This document shows, piece after piece, positions 45,765 through 55,099 of a stretch of DNA of 64,000 nt (within the stretch, counting starts at the first letter, position 1; each line of letters starts with the position of its first letter). The position numbers and the translations under genes were made by a program. The stretch spans positions 98,779 to 162,778 of the forward strand of contig NZ_JYKY01000008.1 in assembly GCF_001042985.1 (NCBI RefSeq), in the 5' to 3' direction. The DNA is from Pseudomonas lundensis. Its GTDB lineage: Bacteria; Pseudomonadota; Gammaproteobacteria; Pseudomonadales; Pseudomonadaceae. The notes beneath the pieces are model-generated. The model saw only the letters and a list, made by a program, of their open reading frames with translations. It searched no databases and had not been told where the DNA came from.

Positions 45765-46919
45765 CTAGGCGCAAATCTCGCGCTTTTTAGAGGTCATGAG
45801 CATCAATGCGAGCAGGATCGACACCACAATAAAGCCCGCGGCCGCGAAACCAAGGCTGCCCAGGCCGTAGTGGTCGATAACCCGGCCGCCAACCATGGCG
45901 CCCAGCCCGATGCCCAGGTTCGCCCCAGCGATGTTCAGCGAGGCTGCAAAGGCCGGGGCGTGCGGCGCCACTTTCATCAGGCGCACATGGCTGACCAGAA
46001 ACAGCGCAGCTTGCGTCACGCCCCAGACGCCCAAGGCCGCCGCCAGCCCCAGCGTGGAATGAATGCTCGGCACCAGCGCCACCATGCCGCCAATCATGAA
46101 GGCGCAGAACACCATCGAGGCGATCAGCGGATGACGATCCACCATGCGACCGCCCAACGAATTGCCGATCAGCCCGACCGCACCGAACCCCATGAGACAC
46201 CAGCCCACCAACGTGCCATCAAAGCCTGCCAGGCGCTCGAGAATATCCGCCAGATAGGTGTAGGCCGTGAACATGCCGCTGAACACCAGGACCGACAAGA
46301 CAACGTGACCGATCATCAACGGGCTACGCAGCATGGCGAATTGAGAGCGCAACGTGACGGCGGCTTTAACCACCCGCGTTGAAGGCAGGTAGATCCACAA
46401 CAGCAAAGCCTTGGCCAGCGCCACCACCGCAAGGATGCCGAACGCACTGCGCCAACCCCACGCATCCGAAATCAACGTACCTACCGGGATACCGAACACC
46501 GTCGCACACACAATACCGAAACCGATTTTAGCGATCGCACGCCCCGCATAGTCAGGGCCCACGATGTCGACCGCCGTTTCACTGGCCAGCGCCCAAAACA
46601 CCGGTAAGCCCAAGGCAGGCAACAGACGCGCAAATGCCATCACCCAAATAGTCGGCGCCAATGCGGCCACCGTGTTGGCAAAGGCGAACATCAACAAAAT
46701 GCCTATAAACAGACGTTTACGCTCGAACCTGGCGAAATAGGCGGTCAAAAAAGGGCCGAGCGCCGCCACCGTAAAGGCGAACAACGTCACCAGCAGCCCG
46801 GCCTGGGGCACGCTGACATCAAGGTCCCGCGCAATAGAGGGCAGCAAGCCGACGATGATGAACTCGGTCGTGAGCACGGTAAAACCGGCCGCAGACAGCA
46901 GCAGGATGGGCAACAGCAT
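45765..46919 (-). CDS. MFS exporter, DHA1 (AraJ/YdhP-like) family
   Basis: Encodes 384 residues with twelve membrane helices from ATG 46919 (GGAG at 8 nt); the longer frame to 47033 has no better site. Helix 1 contains the motif FIIVGLLPSIARDL and the loop 2/3 region FARFERKRL, both typical of DHA1 multidrug or sugar/arabinose exporters. The substrate is unknown. It converges with nhaR. Confidence 0.85.
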   Translation of the reverse strand: MLLPILLLSAAGFTVLTTEFIIVGLLPSIARDLDVSVPQAGLLVTLFAFTVAALGPFLTAYFARFERKRLFIGILLMFAFANTVAALAPTIWVMAFARLLPALGLPVFWALASETAVDIVGPDYAGRAIAKIGFGIVCATVFGIPVGTLISDAWGWRSAFGILAVVALAKALLLWIYLPSTRVVKAAVTLRSQFAMLRSPLMIGHVVLSVLVFSGMFTAYTYLADILERLAGFDGTLVGWCLMGFGAVGLIGNSLGGRMVDRHPLIASMVFCAFMIGGMVALVPSIHSTLGLAAALGVWGVTQAALFLVSHVRLMKVAPHAPAFAASLNIAGANLGIGLGAMVGGRVIDHYGLGSLGFAAAGFIVVSILLALMLMTSKKREICA

Positions 46920-47263
46920 GGATAACTCCAGAGACGGCAAGGCCAGCGAAAGCCAAGTGGCCCGCTGATTTGAATAAGAGTGGATGACGCAATGGTAACA
47001 GAATGATTCGCAGCACGCTTCGGCCGAATCCACGGCCCTGACACGGGTTCAGCTGTGACAGATTGCCCTTGAGCAGGAAAGTTCCCGCAGCCCTATGATA
47101 AAGTCCGCGCCCCGCCATGGTTTTAGTCACACAGACGTATCCAATAGACACGGCTATTATCTGCTGCGCACTTTTCGCCCCCTGAGATCTGTGGGAAACA
47201 TCTGACATTTTTGTTCGCACACGATCATTGATTGCGGCACCCACAACAACTAGAGAGTCCCCT

Positions 47264-48487
47264 ATGACTGACGCTTCACCTTCCCTGCTGCACCGGCTCA
47301 AACGCACCAGCCTGGTGACCCAGATCGTGATCGGCCTGATTGCCGGGATTCTGCTGGCCTGGCTCGCCCCGTCGGCGGCGCTGACCGTAGGCTTTATCGG
47401 CAAGATTTTTGTCAGCGCCTTGAAAGCAGTAGCCCCCATTCTGGTGTTTGTGCTGGTCATGGCTTCGATCGCCAACCACAAGCATGGTCAGGAAACCCAC
47501 ATCCGTCCCATCCTGGTGCTGTATCTGTTTGGCACGTTTGCAGCCGCGGTCGTCGCTGTGGTCGCCAGCATGCTGTTCCCGTCCAATCTGGTGCTGTCTA
47601 CCCACGACGTGGCGATTTCTGCACCCGGCGGCATCAACGAAGTCTTGCAAAGCTTGTTGTTGAGTGTCGTAGACAACCCGGTCAGTGCCCTGATGAACGC
47701 CAACTTCATCGGTATCCTGGCGTGGGCCATTGGCATGGGGATTGCCATTCGTCATGCCGGCGAAACCACCCGCACCGTGCTCAATGACCTGTCCAACGGT
47801 GTCACCCTGATCGTGCGCGTGGTGATCCGTTTCGCACCGCTTGGCATCTTCGGGCTGGTGGCCTCGACCCTGGCTTCTTCGGGGTTTAATGCCCTGCTGG
47901 GCTATTTGCACCTGCTCGTCGTGCTGATCGGCTGCATGCTGTTTGTGGCGTTGGTGGTCAATCCGCTGATCGTGTTCTGGAAGCTGCGCCGCAACCCGTT
48001 CCCACTGGTGTTTCTGTGCCTGCGTGAAAGCGGTATCACTGCCTTTTTCACCCGCAGTTCGGCCGCCAATATCCCGGTCAACATGGCCTTGAGCGAGAAA
48101 CTGGGCCTGCACGAAGACACCTATTCCGTGTCGATCCCGCTGGGCGCCACCATCAACATGGCCGGTGCGGCCATCACCATTACCGTGTTGAGCCTGGCAG
48201 CCGTGCACACACTGGGCATCCAAGTCGACCTGCCTACAGCCATTTTGCTGAGTGTGGTAGCGGCTGTTTGCGCCTGTGGCGCATCGGGCGTAGCAGGCGG
48301 TTCGTTGCTGCTGATCCCGCTGGCGTGCAGCCTGTTTGGCATTCCCAGTGAAATTGCCATGCAGGTCGTCGCCGTGGGCTTCATCATCGGCATCCTGCAG
48401 GATTCGGCCGAAACCGCCCTCAACTCGTCCACCGATGTGCTGTTTACCGCCGCCGCCTGCATGGCGAAAGAAGACAAAGCCGTCTGA
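47264..48487 (+). CDS. sstT: Serine/threonine:Na+ symporter SstT
   Basis: Sodium-driven uptake of serine and threonine. The 407 residues from ATG 47264 match SstT end to end: [16 protein letters not shown], the helical-hairpin 1 serine-rich loop [15 protein letters not shown], and the helical-hairpin 2 loop [24 protein letters not shown] lies upstream. The 12-residue extension at 47228 is not needed. Confidence 0.94.
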   Translation: MTDASPSLLHRLKRTSLVTQIVIGLIAGILLAWLAPSAALTVGFIGKIFVSALKAVAPILVFVLVMASIANHKHGQETHIRPILVLYLFGTFAAAVVAVVASMLFPSNLVLSTHDVAISAPGGINEVLQSLLLSVVDNPVSALMNANFIGILAWAIGMGIAIRHAGETTRTVLNDLSNGVTLIVRVVIRFAPLGIFGLVASTLASSGFNALLGYLHLLVVLIGCMLFVALVVNPLIVFWKLRRNPFPLVFLCLRESGITAFFTRSSAANIPVNMALSEKLGLHEDTYSVSIPLGATINMAGAAITITVLSLAAVHTLGIQVDLPTAILLSVVAAVCACGASGVAGGSLLLIPLACSLFGIPSEIAMQVVAVGFIIGILQDSAETALNSSTDVLFTAAACMAKEDKAV

Positions 48488-48576
48488 CGCCACGCCTTTG
48501 CACACTCGTCAAGCGCTGCCCGCAGGCGGCGCTTGAACACTGTCGCTGCACGTTTCAGTGCGCATTCATCGCTGAA

Positions 48577-49086
48577 TCAGAACGCACCCATGTAATCGCG
48601 CTTGCCGATTTCAACGCCGTTATGGCGCAAAATCGCGTAGGTGGTGGTGACGTGGAAGAAAAACTGCGGCAAACCGTAAGTGAGCAAATAGGCCTGGCCG
48701 GTGAAGCGCTTCTCTTTGGGCGTTCCCGGGCGGGTCACGATTTCAATCCCTTCCTTGCCATCCACCTGCTCCGGCTTGAGGGTGTCCACAAATGCCAGCA
48801 CCTTGCTGATCAGCGCTTGCAGTTCGGCAAAGGTGGCTTCGTTGTCGTCATATTTGGGCAGTTCAACTTCGGCCAGGCGCCCCGAAACGCCTTTAGCAAA
48901 ATCCACTGCAATTTGCACCTGACGCACCAACGGGAACATGTCCGGCGCCAGACGCGCTTGCAGGAACACACTGGGGTCAATGTTCTTGGCCGTGGCGTGC
49001 GCTTCTGCTTTGGTCAGCACACCGCTCATGGCGTTGAGCATTTGTTTGAACACGGGAATGGACGCTGCGTAGAGAGAGAGAGTCAT
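48577..49086 (-). CDS. DUF1993 family protein
   Basis: Encodes 169 residues from ATG 49086; the frame to 49137 adds a tail without family features. SLYAASIPVFKQMLNAMSGVL, FPLVRQVQIAVDFAKGVSGRL and LPQFFFHVTTTYAILRHNGVEIGK are the DUF1993 blocks. The four-helix fold recalls DinB-type proteins. Function unknown. Confidence 0.88.
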   Translation of the reverse strand: MTLSLYAASIPVFKQMLNAMSGVLTKAEAHATAKNIDPSVFLQARLAPDMFPLVRQVQIAVDFAKGVSGRLAEVELPKYDDNEATFAELQALISKVLAFVDTLKPEQVDGKEGIEIVTRPGTPKEKRFTGQAYLLTYGLPQFFFHVTTTYAILRHNGVEIGKRDYMGAF

Positions 49087-49181
49087 GAGGGTCTCGACAG
49101 TCGGTGGGCACAATGAATGAGCGCCGATTATAGACACGTCGCTGCGCTAAAGCGGCTTGTCTTTGCACAGCCATTGGTTTT

Positions 49182-49243
49182 AGGGGCTGTTCCCGTTGCA
49201 TCGCCGCTGCGACGCGGCTTGCAATGGAACGGGGACAGCCCCT
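49182..49243. repeat. Long imperfect inverted repeat upstream of yceH
   Basis: AGGGGCTGT-T-CCCGTT pairs with AACGGG-G-ACAGCCCCT, 15 bp plus one T-G pair, around a 30-nt GC-rich loop. It lies in the leader of yceH (35 bp before its start). It could terminate transcription, attenuate, or be a dispersed palindromic element. No T run follows. Confidence 0.6.
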
Positions 49244-49278
49244 AGGCTAGCCGCCTTCCAACGCACAGGGAAAACGTG

Positions 49279-49923
49279 ATGAACAGCGAACACGAGACCG
49301 ACGTCGAAGCCCGTCTCAACAGCACGGAAATTCGCATCCTCGGCGCCTTGATCGAAAAACAGGCCACCCACCCCGACACGTACCCGCTGACGCTGAATGC
49401 GCTGGTGTTGGCTTGCAATCAAAAGACCAGCCGCGAGCCGGTAATGAACCTCAGCCCCGGCCAGGTCGGGCAAAGCCTGCGGGCACTTGAGGGGCGAGGC
49501 TTTACGCGCTTGGTCATGGGCAGTCGCGCAGATCGCTGGGAGCACCGGGTCGATAAAGTGCTGGAGCTGGTGCCGGCGCAGGTGGTGTTGATGGGGTTGT
49601 TGTTCCTGCGTGGCCCGCAAACCCTCAATGAGCTGCTGACCCGCAGCGCGCGCATGCACGACTTTGAAGACGCCGATCAAGTGCAGCATCTGCTGGAACG
49701 CCTGATCGCCCGTGATCTGGCATTGTTGCTGCCCCGTCAGAGCGGTCAGCGTGAAGACCGCTACATGCATGCGCTGGGTGACCCGGACGACATGGACGCC
49801 ATCCTGGCTGCGCGCCAGCAGCCATCTGAGCGAGGCAGCGCTTCAGGCCTGTCCGTGGAACGCTTTGAAGCCCTGGAAGCTCGGGTGGCAGCACTGGAAG
49901 CGCGGCTGGCCGCACTCGAATAA
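49279..49923 (+). CDS. YceH family (UPF0502/DUF480) protein
   Basis: Encodes 214 residues from ATG 49279, which follows a GTG. It contains two winged-helix domains: [31 protein letters not shown] with the typical [11 protein letters not shown], and a second near 100-160. A C-terminal coiled coil ([16 protein letters not shown]) suggests dimerisation. The function is unknown, though the fold suggests DNA binding. Confidence 0.92.
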   Translation: MNSEHETDVEARLNSTEIRILGALIEKQATHPDTYPLTLNALVLACNQKTSREPVMNLSPGQVGQSLRALEGRGFTRLVMGSRADRWEHRVDKVLELVPAQVVLMGLLFLRGPQTLNELLTRSARMHDFEDADQVQHLLERLIARDLALLLPRQSGQREDRYMHALGDPDDMDAILAARQQPSERGSASGLSVERFEALEARVAALEARLAALE

Positions 49924-49961
49924 CCTGATCGCCGGGCACCATCAATCGCCCGGCTTTGCGT

Positions 49962-50780
49962 TCAGCCCCGGGCAAACGTCACGGCGGCCCGGAACTGCTC
50001 GGGGGTCGGGCGTACGCCGGTGTAGAGCACGAATTGTTCAAGCGCCTGAATGGCGATGACCTCAAGCCCGGTAATGACCTGCTTGCCCAAGGCGCGACCG
50101 CGAACAATCAGCGGCGTCTTTGACGGGATTGCCACCACATCGAAAATGACCGCCGCCTGATTGATCGCATCCTCTTCAAACGCCAGATCATCGGCTTCTG
50201 CCCCGCCGCTCATACCGATGGGGGTGACATTGATCAGCATTTGAGGCCGGGCGGGCCCCAACTGCGCTTGCCATTCATAGCCACAATGCCGGGCCAAAGC
50301 CGAGCCGGACGCTTGATTGCGGGCCACGATCACACCGTGTTTGTAGCCGCCGTCGCGCAGGGTGGATGCCACGGCTTTGGCCATGCCGCCACTGCCATGC
50401 AAGGCGAATGTTGTGTCTTGGCTGATGTTATGGCGCTCCAGCAACTGCGCGATGGCAATGTAGTCCGTGTTATAGGCCTTCAAATGGCCGTCGGTGTTGA
50501 CCAGGGTGTTGATCGAGTCAATGGCCTTGGCCGATGCGTCCATCTCATCCACCAACGCAATACACGCCTCTTTGAATGGCATTGAAACGCCACATCCGCG
50601 TATGCCCAATGCCCGTATACCGGTCACCGCGCCCGGCAGATCCTGTGTGGTGAAGGCTTTGTAGTAGAAATTAAGCCCCAATTGCTCATAGAGATGATTA
50701 TGAAACCGCAGTCCAAAATTGCCGGGGCGGCCCGACAGTGAAATGCATAACCGGGTGTCTTTGTTCGGGTTCATCTGCAT
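49962..50780 (-). CDS. Shikimate dehydrogenase-like protein (AroE family)
   Basis: NAD(P)-dependent reductase of the shikimate/quinate group. ATG 50780 is preferred: AGGAG sits 6 nt upstream, whereas the ATG at 50786 abuts it. The 272 residues show the substrate-binding lobe (CISLSGRPGNFG, VSMPFKEAC with the catalytic Lys, NTLVNTDGHLKAYNTDY) and the cofactor lobe (ALHGSGGMAKAVAS). SLSGRPGNFG differs from canonical AroE (GxPixHSxSP), so it is a paralogue rather than the main AroE. Confidence 0.85.
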   Translation of the reverse strand: MQMNPNKDTRLCISLSGRPGNFGLRFHNHLYEQLGLNFYYKAFTTQDLPGAVTGIRALGIRGCGVSMPFKEACIALVDEMDASAKAIDSINTLVNTDGHLKAYNTDYIAIAQLLERHNISQDTTFALHGSGGMAKAVASTLRDGGYKHGVIVARNQASGSALARHCGYEWQAQLGPARPQMLINVTPIGMSGGAEADDLAFEEDAINQAAVIFDVVAIPSKTPLIVRGRALGKQVITGLEVIAIQALEQFVLYTGVRPTPEQFRAAVTFARG

Positions 50781-51011
50781 GTTCATCTCCTGAGAAAAGC
50801 GTTCAGATAGACGGCTGCGGCCGCTTCAAGGGGGCTGATTAGTCGTGTCCGGGCCGGCCACGCTGAAACGAGTCAGCCGCCGACGACCTTACACAACATT
50901 TACCAAGAGGCGCCGCAGTTTTTTTGAAAAACGCGGTCTGAGTGTTATCCCCGCACCCTTTTTGTGGCCTGTGTCAGGCTGAACTGCCGGGGCTGCTATT
51001 CGAGGAACGTC

Positions 51012-51362
51012 ATGATGCGCAACATCCCTAAAGTCGCGTTGCTGATCGGCGCACTGGCCGTCGCGGGCCAGGCATCTGCCCACGGTGGCTGGGGCCCGGG
51101 ACCGGCCGTGTTCGGTGCGGTGGTGGGTGGCGCGATCATCGGTTCGGTGATCGCCCATCACGATCAGCGCCCGGTCTATGTGCAACAACCGGTCTATGCT
51201 CAGCCGCAACCGGTCTATGTGCAGGCCCCGCCCGCGTACTACCCGCCACAACCGGTCTACGTCCCGGCGCCCCAGCCGGTTTACTACCAGGGCTATTACG
51301 GTCGACCACACCCTGTGCCATACGGACCGCCCCGGGGGTATTACGGGCCGCCACGCTGGTAA
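51012..51362 (+). CDS. Secreted Pro/Tyr-rich repeat protein
   Basis: Encodes 116 residues from ATG 51012 (GAGGAA upstream). A signal peptide ending ASA-H is followed by a Gly-rich hydrophobic segment (AVVGGAIIGSVIA), then about six P-V-Y repeats of the form QPVYVQ/QPVYAQ, and a Tyr/Gly-rich tail. Envelope proteins of this type are common in Pseudomonas; role unknown. Confidence 0.75.
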   Translation: MMRNIPKVALLIGALAVAGQASAHGGWGPGPAVFGAVVGGAIIGSVIAHHDQRPVYVQQPVYAQPQPVYVQAPPAYYPPQPVYVPAPQPVYYQGYYGRPHPVPYGPPRGYYGPPRW

Positions 51363-51521
51363 AGGCTGGTCTGAATAGATGATGTGAATGTCGCAGGTGA
51401 AACACAAAATGTAACGTGTTTGCGGCATGATTGGACGCCAATGCGCCCGGCAGCCTGTCAGGACTCGCCGGGCGCAGCGCGTTTCAATCGCCGCACACCT
51501 ATAAAAACAAGGACGACCCTC

Positions 51522-51716
51522 ATGCCGACTCAACACCCTCATCGCCGGGCTGACCTCTGCACCTCAAGCAAGGTTTACGAAGCCCTCACAGAACTCAAGC
51601 AGCTTGAAGGGCACCGCTCTGCCAAGCTGGTTTCACTGCTGGCCCAGCACCTGGTCGACAAAGGCATGCTCAATGAGCAAGAGGTCATGCATATGCTGGA
51701 CCTGGTAGTGGATTAA
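51522..51716 (+). CDS. Small hypothetical protein
   Basis: Encodes 64 residues from ATG 51522 with AAGGA about 9 nt upstream. It is helical (KVYEALTELKQLEGHRSAKLVSLLAQHLVDKGMLNEQEV), without a membrane segment. It may be regulatory. Function unknown. Confidence 0.65.
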   Translation: MPTQHPHRRADLCTSSKVYEALTELKQLEGHRSAKLVSLLAQHLVDKGMLNEQEVMHMLDLVVD

Positions 51717-51826
51717 CCTGGCGCACGCACTAACCTAATCCCTGTCGATGGCGACTATCACGCGCAATGACTTTTTGTGCTGCGGCGCACGCCGTAAGGT
51801 GGCTTCATTGATTGAAGGAGGTGTGT

Positions 51827-52021
51827 ATGTCCAAGGTTCATGTCATGTCGATGGTGGGCAGCGCAGTGCCTGCTCCACTGCGCGCTGACGGCTTGTTGGC
51901 CTGCTGGTATGTGGTGATCGACGGGGTGCCGGTCAGCGGCCCGTTTACTTCTCGGGCCGCCGCTCAAGTCAAAGCCACCAGCGAAACAGATAAAACAACG
52001 CCACACTGGACACGACACTGA
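51827..52021 (+). CDS. Small hypothetical protein overlapping azlD
   Basis: Encodes 64 residues from ATG 51827, which has a full GAAGGAGGT. ADGLLACWYVVIDGVPVSGPFTSRAAAQ reads like a short regulatory domain that binds a partner. Its 3' end overlaps the azlD stop on the other strand by about 50 bp. Function unknown. Confidence 0.6.
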   Translation: MSKVHVMSMVGSAVPAPLRADGLLACWYVVIDGVPVSGPFTSRAAAQVKATSETDKTTPHWTRH

Positions 52022-52280
52022 GCAACACGTTGCGACTCCAGACCATCAGCCCGATTGCACACAACCCGGCCAGCAGGTACGGGTTGTCGAGGCTGAGATT
52101 GAGCGCTCGGTCCTTGACGAAAATAATCGGCCCGCAAATGGCCGTCAGCATCCCCGGCACAGCGAAGCCTAAAAACTCCTTCACACCTCTATTCAGACGG
52201 ATAGGCAGCCGCGGCTCCAGAAACAGATAGCGGTTGAAAAACAAAATCAGCGCCATCCCGACAATAATCACCCACATCAT
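51969..52280 (-). CDS. azlD: AzlD family branched-chain amino acid export subunit
   Basis: Encodes 103 residues, four membrane helices, AzlD-like (NRYLFLEPRLPIRLNRGVKEFLGFAVPGMLTAI). Its ATG overlaps the azlC stop (ATGA), so translation is coupled. AzlCD pairs export branched-chain amino acids or analogues such as azaleucine. Confidence 0.88.
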   Translation of the reverse strand: MMWVIIVGMALILFFNRYLFLEPRLPIRLNRGVKEFLGFAVPGMLTAICGPIIFVKDRALNLSLDNPYLLAGLCAIGLMVWSRNVLLSVVSSVALFYLFRWWL

Positions 52281-52972
52281 TCGAAAAACACCCCTGCTCG
52301 CTTGCTCAAGTAACCGGCCGCCATCCCGGCCAGCCCCGCCAGCACGATCGCCGACTCCCACTGCCAATAACTGAACAGCACCACGCTCACCAGTGAAACG
52401 GCCACGCAAATGATCGTCGGGACATTGCGCACCACGGGCGTAATCAGGGCAATGAACGTCGCGGCAATCGAGAACTCCAGCCCCAACTGGTCCAGGCCCG
52501 GAATGCTTTTGCCGAGGACCACACCCATCAGGGTGAACAGGTTCCAGCCGATGTACATGCACAGCCCGACACCCAACGCATACCAGCGGTTAAACGTCTT
52601 GCGATCCTGATTGCTGACCAATGCAAAAAACTCATCGGTGAGTAAAAAGCCCAGACCGAACCGCCACCTGGCGGGCAGCGGTGAAACCACGGGGCGCAAA
52701 TGCATGGCGTACAGCAGGTGTTGAGACGTCAGCAATAAAGTCGTCAGCAGGATCGACAACACGCTGGCGCCACCCTTGATCATGCCAATGGCCACCAGTT
52801 GCGCGGCGCCGGCGAACACCAGCACCGACAGCCCTTGGCTTTGGGCGGGGGTCAGTTGCGCATCGATGGCGGTTGACCCCGCCAGCAGCCCCCACGGCGC
52901 ACAGGCAAGCGTCAATGGCAGACAAGCAATCACACCGCGTATGAAGGCGGCTCTTGGAAGCGAATGGGGCAT
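52277..52972 (-). CDS. azlC: AzlC family branched-chain amino acid exporter
   Basis: Encodes 231 residues, about seven to eight membrane helices. It has CAPWGLLAGSTAI, FAGAAQLVAIGMI, SQHLLYAMHLRPVV and DEFFALVSNQ, all typical of AzlC, the larger subunit. It is the first gene of the azlCD pair. Confidence 0.9.
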   Translation of the reverse strand: MPHSLPRAAFIRGVIACLPLTLACAPWGLLAGSTAIDAQLTPAQSQGLSVLVFAGAAQLVAIGMIKGGASVLSILLTTLLLTSQHLLYAMHLRPVVSPLPARWRFGLGFLLTDEFFALVSNQDRKTFNRWYALGVGLCMYIGWNLFTLMGVVLGKSIPGLDQLGLEFSIAATFIALITPVVRNVPTIICVAVSLVSVVLFSYWQWESAIVLAGLAGMAAGYLSKRAGVFFE

Positions 52973-53177
52973 TTAAAACATCCTGATGGTCAGCAGCGGC
53001 AAAGGGTCGCAACAACGCCACGCAAAGTCTTGAACAATCTTGCTCAATGCGCGCCCGGACCGCTCAAACGACGTAGCGGTACGGCCACGACAGTTTGACG
53101 AAAGGTCAATCCTGGTCTTTAGTCAGCCGGAATCGTTATCCGTTATCTCCCGCCCACAGCTTCCACGAGGAACCATC

Positions 53178-53696
53178 ATGAAAGACCTGAAATCCGCCAA
53201 GGAAACCAGAAAGGCCGATCTGCGGACACCTTCGGCGCTGAGCGATGAAGCCTGCATCAACATTGCAGCCGAAGTGAACGCGCTGCTGGCCGATACCTTC
53301 GCCATTTACATGAAAACCAAGAATTTCCATTGGCACATGTCGGGTCCGCACTTCCGCGATTTCCACCTGCTGCTGGATGAGCAATCCGATCAGATTTTTG
53401 CCACCACCGATGCGATCGCCGAACGTGTGCGCAAGCTGGGTCGCACCACCCTTCGTTCGATCGGCCACATCAAGAAGCTGCAACGCCTGCTCGATAACGA
53501 CGCCGATTTCGTGACCCCGGAAGACATGCTGGCCGAGTTGCGTGAAGACAATATCCAACTGGCGGCTTACATGCGTGAAACCCACAGCATGTGTTCGGAG
53601 CTGGGCGACGTCGCGACGACCAGCCTGCTGGAAAACTGGATCGATGAAGCGGAACGTCGCGTGTGGTTCCTGTTTGAATCGTCGCGTACCAAATAA
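53178..53696 (+). CDS. dps: Dps-family ferritin-like DNA-protecting protein
   Basis: Ferroxidase dodecamer that stores iron and shields DNA. ATG 53178 has GAGGAA upstream; the ORF extends to 53040 with no sign of coding there. The 172 residues carry the ferroxidase site: KNFHWHMSG (His), and HLLLDEQSDQIFATTDAIAERVRKLG (Asp, Glu). A hairpin follows the stop. Confidence 0.93.
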   Translation: MKDLKSAKETRKADLRTPSALSDEACINIAAEVNALLADTFAIYMKTKNFHWHMSGPHFRDFHLLLDEQSDQIFATTDAIAERVRKLGRTTLRSIGHIKKLQRLLDNDADFVTPEDMLAELREDNIQLAAYMRETHSMCSELGDVATTSLLENWIDEAERRVWFLFESSRTK

Positions 53697-53703
53697 AACA
53701 AAA

Positions 53704-53731
53704 CGCCGGTTTGATCCCGATCAAACCGGCG
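53704..53731 (+). terminator. Hairpin after dps
   Basis: CGCCGGTTTGATC-CC-GATCAAACCGGCG, a 13-bp perfect stem, 7 bp past the dps stop. It lacks a T run. Confidence 0.75.
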
Positions 53732-53807
53732 CTGCAGATGAATTATGTTTCACTCAGCCCGCGTACCGCAGCTTGTATAGTGGCCCTTGCTCATTCAATG
53801 AACCCTT

Positions 53808-53835
53808 GCCCGCCTACCCCTGCGGGCTTTTTTTT
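53808..53835 (+). terminator. Second rho-independent terminator, possible sRNA end
   Basis: GCCCGC-CTACCCCT-GCGGGC followed by T8, a textbook plus-strand terminator. It lies 75 bp after the dps hairpin. A TATAGT at 53776 would be a -10 for a 45-50 nt transcript, but no -35 is evident. Confidence 0.8.
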
Positions 53836-53840
53836 GCCTT

Positions 53841-54782
53841 TCAAACGCCCTGCCTGAACACCAGCGCTTTCAATCCGCATTCGGGGTCGGCATCCGGAAA
53901 TTCGGGCGGGTTGGCCAGTCGCTGCTCAAAGCGCAACCCCGGCGCATGCTCGGTCACGCCGCCTATCAAAAAGTCCGACCCCAGCGACGGGTCATTCATG
54001 CACGCCAGCACTAAACCGTTTTCACTCAACAACTCTGGCAAACGGCGCACCACCCGCTGGTAATCCTTGGTCAGCAGAAAACTGCCTTTCTGGAAGGATG
54101 GCGGGTCAATGATGACCAAGTCATAAGGGCCGGTACTTTTGACCTTGCCCCAGGACTTGAACAACTCATGCCCCAGAAACGTGACCTTGCTCATGTCGTG
54201 GCTATTGAGGCGATGGTTATCTCGGCCCCGGCTCAGCGCCGCGCGCGACATGTCGAGGTTGACCACATGCTCGGCGCCGCCCTCGATGGCAGCCACTGAA
54301 AACCCGCAGGTGTAGGCAAACAAATTCAGCACCCGCTTGCCTTGGGCGTGGGCTTTGACCCACTCGCGGCCGTAGCGCATGTCGAGAAACAGGCCATTGT
54401 TCTGCTTACGCCCCAAATCCACGCGGTAGCGCAGCCCACCTTCGGTCAGCGTCCACTCGTCAATGGCTTCGCCCACCAGCCATTCGGTGTCGCTTTGCAG
54501 GGTATAGCGATGCTGCAACACCAAGGTGTGCGCCCCGCTGGCTTGCCATACCGGCGTCTGCGCCAAGTTGATCAACAGGGCTTTTAGGGCTTGCAGCGCA
54601 GCGGCATCAGGCTCCTTGAACAGCGAGACCAGTACCACGCCTTGCAGCCAATCCACAGTCAATTGCTCCAGCCCCGGCCAGCAGCGACCTCGCCCGTGAA
54701 ACAGACGGCGGGTCTCTTCGGGGGGGCTTTGCAGGGCGGTCAACAGATGCGAGTCGAGGATGGAAAACGCTTCAGGGGTCAT
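53841..54782 (-). CDS. RlmI/RlmK-like rRNA methyltransferase
   Basis: SAM-dependent methyltransferase, probably 23S rRNA cytosine-C5 type. The 313 residues have YRVDLGRKQNNGLFLDMR (substrate platform), the SAM motif VLNLFAYTCGFSVAA, and the catalytic VIIDPPSFQKGS. The PUA domain of RlmI is replaced by a divergent N-terminus (1-110), and the catalytic cysteine is not obvious, so it could be a related N-methyltransferase. Confidence 0.85.
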   Translation of the reverse strand: MTPEAFSILDSHLLTALQSPPEETRRLFHGRGRCWPGLEQLTVDWLQGVVLVSLFKEPDAAALQALKALLINLAQTPVWQASGAHTLVLQHRYTLQSDTEWLVGEAIDEWTLTEGGLRYRVDLGRKQNNGLFLDMRYGREWVKAHAQGKRVLNLFAYTCGFSVAAIEGGAEHVVNLDMSRAALSRGRDNHRLNSHDMSKVTFLGHELFKSWGKVKSTGPYDLVIIDPPSFQKGSFLLTKDYQRVVRRLPELLSENGLVLACMNDPSLGSDFLIGGVTEHAPGLRFEQRLANPPEFPDADPECGLKALVFRQGV

Positions 54783-54874
54783 CGGTGGGGCCGGTTATTT
54801 CAAAGGGCGGGCATTTTACACAATTACCTCGGCCTCCACGCCAGCCTCGCACACTAAGACAGTTCCTTCGGCCT

Positions 54875-54914
54875 GGGGTCAGACGTGAGTCTGTGCCCCT
54901 TGGGGCATCGCCCC
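54875..54914. repeat. Two adjacent hairpins in the pbpG upstream region
   Basis: GGGG-T-CAGAC-GTGA-GTCTG-TG-CCCC (54875-54899) and GGGGC-ATC-GCCCC (54902-54914). They could be a REP-like element. The gap 54783-55099 holds no gene. Confidence 0.5.
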
Positions 54915-55099
54915 GGCCTAACGGATCGCCTTTGTCGCTGACGAGGCTTAATCAGACGAATTACGTGAAAAAGACGCTGTAACTGCCTGCGACCTCAGGC
55001 ATTTCTGCGGTTATTGATACATACTCAACAAATGTAACTCGATGTGTAATGCATCGCGATGCAGCCAGTCACCTCCCACTTCTTTTCGAGTCAATCTGC

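Noticed and set aside
47276..48505. Minus-strand frame (409 codons)
   Set aside because: Gln/His/Gly-rich shadow of sstT in high-GC sequence.
51178..51300. Repeat array in DNA
   Set aside because: Explained by the PVY protein repeats of the secreted protein.
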